This document shows positions 1 through 5,356 of a stretch of DNA of 6,116 nt, piece after piece. The stretch's first letter is position 1. The number at the start of each line of letters is the position of its first letter. The notes beneath the pieces were generated by a model. That model saw only the letters and a program-made list of their open reading frames with translations, was not told the DNA's origin and searched no databases. Origin of the DNA: an uncultured Clostridia bacterium. GTDB lineage: Bacteria > Bacillota > Clostridia > Christensenellales > Borkfalkiaceae. Location of the stretch: assembly GCA_959605945.1 (NCBI GenBank), contig CAUHGY010000092.1:1-6116 (forward strand), given 5' to 3'. A program made the position numbers and the translations under genes.

Positions 1-7
1 GATATGT

Positions 8-757
8 ATGTTTGGAAGCATAGGTAACTTTTTCAACGGATTATGGGAGGATTTTTACTCTTGTTTTTTAAAAAACAACAGTTACCTTCTGTATCTCACC
101 GGTTTGAGGAACACGGTTATTATAGCAATAGGGGCATGCCTTGTCGGGTTGCTTATAGGCATAGTAGTGACCTGTATAAGAATTGCACCTAAAAATAACG
201 GGTTAATGCGCTTTTTAAACGGTGTAGCTAAATTATATGTTACTGTCATTCGCGGAACTCCAGTAGTATTACAGCTTTTTATTTGCTATTTTGTTATTAT
301 GAAAGGTCTGAGAGCTGTGTCGTTTTTCGGTCTGCCGGATACGGCGGGGATTGTTGTTGCGATATTCACATTCGGCATCAACAGCGGCGCATATATGTCG
401 GAGATACTGCGCGGCGGCATAAATTCTGTCGATTACGGACAAATGGAGGCCGGCAGAAGTTTGGGCCTTGGTTGGTTCAGCACGTTTTTCAGCATAGTGC
501 TTCCGCAGGCTTTGAAAAGCGCCGTTCCGACTATGTTCAACGAATTTATAACCTTGGTAAAAGAAACGTCCGTTGCCGGTTATGTCGGGATAGTCGAATT
601 GACGAAAATACAAAGTTATATCACGACACAGCAAATGAAACTCTATATGCCGCTTTTTATTATAGCCGTGATTTACCTGATTTTAGTGCTCGGATTACAG
701 CAGATACAGAAAATATTGGAAAGGAGACTGAGACAAGGTGACAGAAATAAAATCTAA
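8..757 (+). CDS. Polar amino-acid ABC transporter permease (HisM/GlnP type)
   Basis: This is an inner-membrane permease subunit that forms the channel of a polar amino-acid uptake ABC transporter. At 249 residues it has the usual length for the family. Visible features are an N-terminal TM helix (about 34-57), the family motif IRGTPVVLQL (81-90) in the second TM segment, further hydrophobic segments near 111-128 and 180-197, and a last TM helix at about 212-231. The cytoplasmic EAA loop that docks on the ATPase is clear: E147-A148-G149, then SLGLG, then VLPQA (164-168). The C-terminus is basic. The ATG at position 8 gives a normal N-terminus. The ATG at position 4 is in another frame and stops after a few codons. 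No in-frame stop or full ribosome site is visible upstream, so a slightly earlier start outside the window cannot be excluded. It overlaps the ATPase gene by 20 bp, which implies coupled translation. The amino acid carried cannot be read from the permease. Confidence 0.93.
   Translation: MFGSIGNFFNGLWEDFYSCFLKNNSYLLYLTGLRNTVIIAIGACLVGLLIGIVVTCIRIAPKNNGLMRFLNGVAKLYVTVIRGTPVVLQLFICYFVIMKGLRAVSFFGLPDTAGIVVAIFTFGINSGAYMSEILRGGINSVDYGQMEAGRSLGLGWFSTFFSIVLPQALKSAVPTMFNEFITLVKETSVAGYVGIVELTKIQSYITTQQMKLYMPLFIIAVIYLILVLGLQQIQKILERRLRQGDRNKI
721..726 (+). promoter_or_regulatory. Shine-Dalgarno site for the GTG-started ATPase
   Basis: AAGGAG lies inside the 3' end of the permease gene, 11 bases before the GTG at 738. 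A TGA at 729-731 closes the ATPase frame upstream, and no ATG is available before the conserved N-terminal strand. This site therefore decides the GTG start. Confidence 0.75.
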
Positions 758-1685
758 TACAGTTTTGAAAGTTGACAATATTTATAAAAATTTCGGGCAG
801 CTGAAAGTTCTGAAAGGCGTCTCCTGCGATATCGAAAAAGGAGAAAAAGTGGTCATAGTGGGGCCCTCCGGCAGCGGCAAAAGCACCATGCTCCGTTGCA
901 TGAATCTGCTTGAAACGCCAACTTACGGCGAAGTGTGGATGGAAGGAAAAATTCTGACTCCCGTCGACCCGTATCTTCACAGAGATATTATCAAACTTTC
1001 CAAAACTTACGGCGAACTGTTGCAAAAACTCAGGCAGGAAAACGCCGAGATCTCCGATGAAGATGCCGAAAACGCCGTTATCTGCGACATCAAGAAAAAC
1101 GATCTTCTGAAAAAACACGAAGGCAAAGAGTTTAACAAGGCGATTAAACAGCTTTACGGCGAAAACTTTATGAAAATCAATCTCGCGCGCAGAAAAATGG
1201 GAATGGTTTTTCAGCACTTCAATCTGTTCAATAACCTGACTATTTTAAATAATCTTACGCTTGCGCCCGTGAAATTGAAGTTAAAGACAAAAGAGCAGGC
1301 GGAAGAAAAGGCGATGCAGCTTTTAAAGCGCATAGGTCTTGAGGACAAGGCGAATGAATTTCCTTCAAAGCTTTCTGGCGGACAGAAACAGCGCGTTGCC
1401 ATCGTCCGCGCGCTGGCGATGGAACCGGACGTGATGCTGTTCGATGAACCTACAAGCGCTCTCGACCCCGAAATGGTCGGCGAAGTGCTGCAATTGATGA
1501 AAGAACTTGCCGAAGAGGGGATGACGATGGTTGTCGTCACGCACGAAATGGGCTTTGCGAGAGAAGTCGCGTCCAGAGTTTTGTTTATGGACGGCGGAGT
1601 AATAAAAGAAGAGAATACGCCGAAAGAGTTTTTCGGCAGTCCCAAAGACCCGCGGCTTAAGGAGTTTTTGTCAAAAGTTTTATAA
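738..1685 (+). CDS. Polar amino-acid ABC transporter ATP-binding protein with internal insert
   Basis: This is the cytoplasmic ATPase that powers the adjacent permease. Canonical motifs appear in order: Walker A GPSGSGKST (42-50), Q-loop Q159 within GMVFQHFNLF, signature LSGGQKQR (212-219), Walker B VMLFDEPTS (232-240, with D236 and catalytic E237), D-loop SALDPE (240-245) and switch His269. MRCMNLLE-like and GMVFQ sequences place it in the GlnQ/HisP group. The protein has 315 residues, whereas this family is usually about 240-250. The excess is a charged, Lys/Glu/Asp-rich, probably helical insert at about 74-148, between the beta-sheet region after Walker A and the Q-loop. All catalytic motifs are intact, so an active ATPase is expected. 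The start is GTG, set by the upstream AAGGAG and an in-frame stop at 729-731. The gene overlaps the permease and is followed after 24 bp by the CBM9-like gene. Confidence 0.95.
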   Translation: MTEIKSNTVLKVDNIYKNFGQLKVLKGVSCDIEKGEKVVIVGPSGSGKSTMLRCMNLLETPTYGEVWMEGKILTPVDPYLHRDIIKLSKTYGELLQKLRQENAEISDEDAENAVICDIKKNDLLKKHEGKEFNKAIKQLYGENFMKINLARRKMGMVFQHFNLFNNLTILNNLTLAPVKLKLKTKEQAEEKAMQLLKRIGLEDKANEFPSKLSGGQKQRVAIVRALAMEPDVMLFDEPTSALDPEMVGEVLQLMKELAEEGMTMVVVTHEMGFAREVASRVLFMDGGVIKEENTPKEFFGSPKDPRLKEFLSKVL

Positions 1686-1709
1686 ATACTTATTTACGGA
1701 GACAGGATA

Positions 1710-2246
1710 ATGATATATCAGTTGAGAGAAAACGTCAAAGGCGGAAAGGCGCATTATAACACTGCTGTGGAAATTTTAAAAGACGGAAACGTTCTGACTT
1801 TCAATTTTACCGCCGACCATTCGGTATGTTACTGCCCGTATGCGAATTATAACGACGAACTCTTTGAAGGCGATGTCTGCGAAGTGTTTTTCGGTTCGGA
1901 CGAAAAACGGATAGTATATTACGAAATGGTGGTCGCGCCCAACGGCGCGAAACTTCTCATAAAAGTTACCGACCGCGGGAACAACGATTTCGATCTCGAT
2001 TATATTCCCGAAAACGAGTGTTTTATAAAGACGAGCGCTCAAAAAACACCGTCGGGGTATAAGGTAAGCATCAGTTTCGACGCGGAAAAGGCGAGAACGG
2101 GCGACGGCGAATTTATTTTCAACGCTTTCAGAATCGATACCGACGGGGAAGAGTGCGAAAAGCACCTTTTTGCGCTCAATCCTTCGCTGTGCAACAGTTT
2201 CCATTATTCGCAGGCTTTCGTGAAAATGAAAGATTACGTTAAGTAG
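1710..2246 (+). CDS. CBM9-like (carbohydrate-binding family 9-like, DOMON-type) protein
   Basis: This 178-residue protein resembles the stand-alone carbohydrate-binding family 9-like domains. Signs of the family are LFEGDVCEVFF (51-61), followed by YYEMVVAPNGA (70-80), then NAFRIDTDG (138-146) and HLFALNPSLCNSFH (152-165). These match the pattern in which an acidic strand, a YxEhxhxPxGA strand and a C-terminal RhEtDG/HLFALsPt stretch build a beta-sandwich. There is no signal peptide or TM segment, so it should be cytoplasmic. No catalytic motif is seen. A CGGAG ribosome site (1697-1701) sits 8 bases before the ATG. The gene follows the ATPase by 24 bp with no terminator between, so it is probably the last gene of the transporter operon. 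The ligand is unknown, and the role of a CBM9-like protein beside an amino-acid transporter is not obvious. The family call was made by eye and should be taken as likely rather than certain. Confidence 0.72.
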   Translation: MIYQLRENVKGGKAHYNTAVEILKDGNVLTFNFTADHSVCYCPYANYNDELFEGDVCEVFFGSDEKRIVYYEMVVAPNGAKLLIKVTDRGNNDFDLDYIPENECFIKTSAQKTPSGYKVSISFDAEKARTGDGEFIFNAFRIDTDGEECEKHLFALNPSLCNSFHYSQAFVKMKDYVK

Positions 2247-2368
2247 AATAGATTGAATATTTTCAAAATTTCCGTTGCAGAGTGTTTCCGACGGGAAAAC
2301 CGAAAGATAGGAAAATCAATTAAAGCAAGAAAATCAGAATATGCCGGATTCTAAAATTCCCGCATTTT

Positions 2369-2410
2369 AAAAACCCCGCGCCGCCTTGCGTCAGGCGGCG
2401 CGGGATTTTT
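2369..2410. terminator. Bidirectional intrinsic terminator between convergent genes
   Basis: A perfect 11-bp GC-rich stem (2375-2385 with 2394-2404) closes an 8-base loop, TTGCGTCA. It is flanked by AAAAA at 2369-2373 and TTTTT at 2406-2410, which can extend the stem after one mismatch. Read on the plus strand, the hairpin is followed by ATTTTT; read on the minus strand, by GTTTTT. It therefore fits as the terminator both for the transporter operon ending at 2246 and for the regulator gene ending at 2544. Confidence 0.88.
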
Positions 2411-2543
2411 AGAATGTGAAAAGCTGAATTTTTGCGGAAAAGTTCTGAAGTTTCTGTATATTGTCGCTCCGAGCGGTCAGAAACCTCTTTCGAGCCGCCG
2501 CGCCGAACATACATCTTTCTGTGTTGAGCCGCTGCGGCTGTTG
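2411..2543. other. Convergent intergenic remainder, no gene seen
   Basis: No supported coding region is present. The only structure noted is a short perfect palindrome, AGCCGC-T-GCGGCT (2527-2539), just after the regulator stop codon on the minus strand. It has no T-run behind it, so it is not a convincing terminator, though it may protect the 3' end of the transcript. Confidence 0.4.
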
Positions 2544-3422
2544 TTATCTGGCGGTGCGTTTTTTGTAGGCGGTCGGCGTCATTCCGACGGTTTTTTTAAA
2601 AGTTTTTGAAAAATAATTCGGGGTGTCAAACGCCAAACTGACAGATATCTCTTTTACGGACATATCTGTTTCGCGCAGGTATTGCTTTGCTTTGTCTATT
2701 TTCATTGCCGTGAAATATTCCATGACGCTTTTTCCGGACGTCAGTTTGAATTCCCTGAAAATGTAGGCGCGGCTGTAACTTGTGATTTCGCTTATATCGT
2801 CTATGGTGATGCGCGAGTGCAGGCGGTCTTTGAGAATTTTTATGACTTCGCCGGTGAATTTGCCTTCGAATTGGTCTTTCTGCAAAAATATCTCGTTGCC
2901 GCCGTCGGTTTCGGTCAGAGAGCGCATGAGATTTATCAGCAGAATTTCCAGTTGGTTTTTGATTAGTTGTTCTCCGCCGAGCGTGGGATGAGGCAGGCGT
3001 TTTATTTTCTTCAATTCGGGATCGGAAAAAGGTATATCGAATGTCTTTCGTGCCTCTTCGATTATGGAATACACAAAACTCAGATTTTTTTTGGAAATGC
3101 GGATTTTTCGGTTTTCGAAAAAGCGCATGGCTTCCGACCGGCACTCGAATGAAATTATAAAAACATTGGGGGCTTTTTGCCCGTCCGCGGCAAGAGAGTG
3201 CATTTCGTTGGGCTTGTGAAAAAGCATTTCTCCCTGATTTAAGCGAATTATATTTTCGTCGGCGGTGCATATAATGTCGCCTTTGTCTGCATAAACGGCT
3301 TCCCAAAAATCGTGCGATTCTTCGCCGTAGCGGAAGTTCTTGTCGAATTCGAAATAATGTATCGTGACTATTTTGTTTATTACCAGCAGATTTTCTATTT
3401 TGTGGCGGAAATATTTTTTCAT
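2544..3422 (-). CDS. AraC-family transcriptional regulator with N-terminal cupin domain
   Basis: This is a cytoplasmic DNA-binding regulator of 292 residues, the usual length for two-domain AraC proteins. The N-terminal part (about 15-105) looks like a ligand-sensing cupin: H37 and E41 in HDFWEAVY, then LNQGEMLFHKPNEMH (61-75), the typical G-E-hh-h-P-x-x-x-H pattern. The C-terminal part (about 190-288) carries two helix-turn-helix motifs: the first at about 206-230 (ITIDDISEI...SRAYIFREFK) and the second at about 254-288, with the classic FDTPNYFSKTFKK and GMTPTAYKK. The ATG is the only reasonable start: an in-frame TGA lies four codons upstream and the next Met is residue 66. No Shine-Dalgarno site precedes the ATG. 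An extended -10 box sits six bases before it, so the mRNA may be leaderless. The gene is divergent from the PIG-L/Gfo-Idh/NagB-like operon, which it probably controls, with possible autoregulation. The ligand is unknown. Confidence 0.93.
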   Translation of the reverse strand: MKKYFRHKIENLLVINKIVTIHYFEFDKNFRYGEESHDFWEAVYADKGDIICTADENIIRLNQGEMLFHKPNEMHSLAADGQKAPNVFIISFECRSEAMRFFENRKIRISKKNLSFVYSIIEEARKTFDIPFSDPELKKIKRLPHPTLGGEQLIKNQLEILLINLMRSLTETDGGNEIFLQKDQFEGKFTGEVIKILKDRLHSRITIDDISEITSYSRAYIFREFKLTSGKSVMEYFTAMKIDKAKQYLRETDMSVKEISVSLAFDTPNYFSKTFKKTVGMTPTAYKKRTAR

Positions 3423-3428
3423 GAAATA

Positions 3429-3437
3429 AGTATATCA
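3429..3437 (-). promoter_or_regulatory. Candidate extended -10 promoter for the AraC gene
   Basis: On the minus strand this reads TGATATACT, an extended -10 (TG, one base, TATACT). No good -35 lies at 17 bases, which is tolerable for extended -10 promoters. Normal geometry puts the first transcribed base at 3422, the A of the ATG. A weaker alternative -10 (TAATAT, 3440-3445) would give a leader of about 11 bases, also without a Shine-Dalgarno site. Confidence 0.45.
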
Positions 3438-3475
3438 CGATATTAAAATTTTTTAGGTAGGTTTTTTTACTCTTT

Positions 3476-3515
3476 TTGTATATTTTTATCTATTGTATTC
3501 GCGGTAAAATTGTAT
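3476..3515 (+). repeat. Three TTGTAT direct repeats at 17-bp spacing, candidate operator
   Basis: TTGTAT occurs at 3476-3481, 3493-3498 and 3510-3515, exactly 17 bp apart each time. The last two share the longer core ATTGTATT. AraC-family proteins commonly bind direct repeats beside the promoters they control, so this is a candidate binding array for the adjacent regulator. The rest of each 17-bp unit is not conserved and the region is AT-rich, so chance remains possible. Confidence 0.45.
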
Positions 3516-3521
3516 TACAAT
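3509..3521. repeat. Perfect palindrome ATTGTA-T-TACAAT
   Basis: A 6-1-6 inverted repeat whose left arm contains the third TTGTAT. It overlaps the candidate -35 of the rightward promoter, a position suited to an operator for a dimeric protein. It is too AT-rich to be a stable RNA hairpin. Confidence 0.4.
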
Positions 3522-3539
3522 ATATAATAATGTTAAAAT
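3510..3539 (+). promoter_or_regulatory. Candidate promoter of the PIG-L/Gfo-Idh/NagB-like operon
   Basis: The -35 candidate is TTGTAT (3510-3515), with an 18-base spacer and -10 TAAAAT (3534-3539), preceded by TG at 3531-3532 as an extended -10. Transcription would start near 3546, leaving a short leader that holds AAGGAG (3552-3557) six bases before the ATG. A second -10 candidate, TATAAT (3523-3528), has no good -35 at normal spacing. Confidence 0.5.
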
Positions 3540-3563
3540 CAATAAATTAACAAGGAGATTTAT

Positions 3564-4268
3564 ATGAGAATTTTGGCTGTCGGCGCTCATCCGGACGACG
3601 TCGAGATTGCATGTTCCGGTACTCTTGCGAAATGCGTCAAGCGAGGTGACAAAGTCATAGTGTGCCATGCTTCGAGCGGCGATCTCGGACACGTGATCAT
3701 TCCTCCCGAAGAGCTTAAGATTATCCGCGCAAACGAGGCGAAAAAAGCCGGAAGCCTTGCCGGAATAGAAGTTATATGGGGCGGTTTTAACGATCTCGAT
3801 ATTTTCGACAACAACAAGGCGGCACGGGACAAGATGGTAGACGTGATTAAATACGCCGATCCTGATTTTATAATAACTCACGCGCCCGACGATTATATGC
3901 CCGACCATACGGCGGTTTCGCGGCTGGTGTTCGACGCCAGTTTTACCGCGACGCTGCCTAACTATAAGAGCAAGGAAAAAAACGCAGCGAAATTAGTTCC
4001 CATATATTATATGGATACGCTTGCGGGGGTAAATTTCAATCCTACGGAATTTGTAGATATTTCGGAAGAAATAGAGTTAAAGCTCAAAATGCTGAATTGT
4101 CACGAAAGCCAGCTTGTGTGGATGAAAGATCATGACGGAATAGACTTTGCGGATATGGTCAAAACCTGTTCCAAATACCGCGGCTATCAGTGCGGGGCAG
4201 ACTTTGCCGAAGGCTTCCGTCAGTGTCAGGTATATTTGAAAGGGACTACCAAGCGTTTGCTTCCCTGA
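3564..4268 (+). CDS. PIG-L/LmbE-type deacetylase
   Basis: A 234-residue protein of the PIG-L family: zinc-dependent hydrolases that remove N-acyl groups, mostly from GlcNAc-containing compounds. The N-terminal zinc-site motif AHPDD (8-12, with H9 and D12 as expected ligands and D11 as the likely general base) is followed by EIACSGTLAK. RANEAKKAG (55-63) matches the family's R-x-x-E-A stretch. HAPDDYMPDH (106-115) supplies the third expected ligand, H115. H180 in NCHESQ is the usual late conserved His region. The length is typical and there is no signal peptide, so it should act on an intracellular substrate. The start is supported by AAGGAG six bases upstream. It is the first gene of a rightward operon, and the next gene begins 22 bp after its stop. 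A sugar or amino-sugar conjugate is the likely substrate type given the neighbours, but bacillithiol-type or other amide substrates cannot be ruled out from sequence. Confidence 0.9.
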   Translation: MRILAVGAHPDDVEIACSGTLAKCVKRGDKVIVCHASSGDLGHVIIPPEELKIIRANEAKKAGSLAGIEVIWGGFNDLDIFDNNKAARDKMVDVIKYADPDFIITHAPDDYMPDHTAVSRLVFDASFTATLPNYKSKEKNAAKLVPIYYMDTLAGVNFNPTEFVDISEEIELKLKMLNCHESQLVWMKDHDGIDFADMVKTCSKYRGYQCGADFAEGFRQCQVYLKGTTKRLLP

Positions 4269-4290
4269 AAAATGCCGAAATGGGGGAAGT

Positions 4291-5313
4291 ATGATAAATA
4301 AGATCAGGTGGTGCGTGATCGGCGCGGGCGGTATTGCCGACAGAAGAACCATTCCCGCAATACTGCTTCATCCGGGCAGTGAACTTGTTGCGCTAACGGA
4401 AAGAAAATCCGAGACGGCTGAAAAGCTCGGCGCCAAATATTCCGTTGCGGCTTTTACCGACGAAAACAGCATGCTTTCGCAGTGCGCTTGCGATGCCGTT
4501 TATATCGGCACTCCCGTCTATATGCACTATCCGCAGGCAATGTTGTGTTTAAAATACGGTAAACACGTTTTCATGGAAAAACCCGTCGCAATGAACGCTG
4601 CGGAAAGCATAAAACTCGTTGACGCTTTCAAGGCAGAAAACAAGCAGCTGACGATAGGGTATATGATGAAATACCACAACCTGCACGTAAAAGCCAAAAA
4701 ACTTATAGCCGCAGGCAAAATAGGCAAAGTGAACAGCGTCAGGCTGCAATTTACCTGTTGGTATCCTGACATAGAAGGTGCGTGGAGACAGAAAAAAGCG
4801 CTTGGCGGCGGCGGTGCGGTGATGGATCTCGGCGTGCACTGCATAGAGCTTTGCGAATATCTTTTGGGAGAAAACATCGCCGAAACGAAAGCCTTTTATT
4901 CCAACCGTTGTTTTTCCTACGAAGTGGAAGACGGCGCCGTCATGGCATTCAGAACGGATAGCGGAATTTTAGGGCAGATAGACGTCGGTTTCAATGTTCC
5001 GGACAAAGCGTCGGTATCCAAAGTCGAAATATACGGTTCCGAAGGCGCGATAATTTGCAGCGGAACCATGGGCCAGGAAGAAAAAGGACGCATGGCTTAT
5101 GTTTATGCACCGCAGGGGGCATATTCGGCGGAACAGAACAGAACAAGCGGTAAATCCGCTGTGTTTTACGGAAACGGCGGCAATCTGTATCTTAAACAGA
5201 TTGCGGATTTTTGCAGGGTCGTGAACAGCGGGAAACCGGATTATCGCTATACCGACGTTGCCGTCGGCGTTCAGAGAGTTGTTGACGCCGTATATTCCGA
5301 AAAACAAAACTGA
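4291..5313 (+). CDS. Gfo/Idh/MocA-family oxidoreductase
   Basis: A 340-residue NAD(P)-dependent dehydrogenase of the sugar/inositol oxidoreductase family, of normal length. The N-terminal Rossmann fold begins at CVIGAGGIADR (8-18), with the glycine motif GAGGIA at 11-16. E37 follows the second strand, which hints at NAD(H) rather than NADP(H). YIGTPVYMH (71-79) and MEKPVAMN (95-102) carry the EKP motif, whose K97 is the expected catalytic lysine. The C-terminal alpha/beta domain (about 130-335) has GGGGAVMDLGVHCIEL (172-187), with D179 and H183 in the usual active-site places. It is cytoplasmic with no signal peptide. A GGGGGA ribosome site (4282-4287) lies close before the ATG. It sits 22 bp after the PIG-L gene and 43 bp before the NagB-like gene, with no terminator on either side, so all three are probably co-transcribed. 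The substrate is likely a sugar, sugar acid or cyclitol and is not identifiable from sequence. Confidence 0.93.
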   Translation: MINKIRWCVIGAGGIADRRTIPAILLHPGSELVALTERKSETAEKLGAKYSVAAFTDENSMLSQCACDAVYIGTPVYMHYPQAMLCLKYGKHVFMEKPVAMNAAESIKLVDAFKAENKQLTIGYMMKYHNLHVKAKKLIAAGKIGKVNSVRLQFTCWYPDIEGAWRQKKALGGGGAVMDLGVHCIELCEYLLGENIAETKAFYSNRCFSYEVEDGAVMAFRTDSGILGQIDVGFNVPDKASVSKVEIYGSEGAIICSGTMGQEEKGRMAYVYAPQGAYSAEQNRTSGKSAVFYGNGGNLYLKQIADFCRVVNSGKPDYRYTDVAVGVQRVVDAVYSEKQN

Positions 5314-5342
5314 AAGAACAAAAAATTAAAAACATAAATATC

Positions 5343-5348
5343 AAGGAG
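5343..5348 (+). promoter_or_regulatory. Shine-Dalgarno site of the NagB-like gene
   Basis: AAGGAG lies eight bases before the ATG at 5357. It fixes the start of an open frame that has no stop in the window. The 43-bp gap before the gene is A-rich and contains no hairpin or terminator. Confidence 0.75.
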
Positions 5349-5356
5349 AATTTATC

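Noticed and set aside
660..1217. Minus-strand open frame of 185 codons opposite the ABC genes
   Set aside because: It is antisense to the permease end and the ATPase, whose motifs are unmistakable. The Phe-rich product is what the complement of Lys/Glu-rich codons gives.
2320..2514. Minus-strand open frame of 64 codons in the convergent intergenic region
   Set aside because: It runs through the strong terminator hairpin, lacks a recognisable family or plausible composition, and lies in DNA better explained as terminator and spacer.
2527..2539. AGCCGC-T-GCGGCT palindrome as a terminator of the AraC gene
   Set aside because: The stem is short with a tight loop, and no T-run follows it on the minus strand. 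The hairpin at 2375-2404 is a far better terminator.
2626..3438. Long minus-strand open frame of 270 codons overlapping the AraC gene
   Set aside because: It is in another frame of a clear AraC gene, and its product is an Arg/His/Asn-rich sequence without domain pattern, typical of a shadow frame.
3423..3563. Possible riboswitch or leader RNA upstream of the PIG-L gene
   Set aside because: The predicted leader is under 20 bases and the region is AT-rich with no stable RNA stem, so a structured RNA regulator is not supported.
3486..3908. Minus-strand open frame of 140 codons across the divergent promoter region and the PIG-L start
   Set aside because: It would be antisense to the conserved PIG-L zinc motif and begins without a ribosome site. 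It is a shadow of the real gene.
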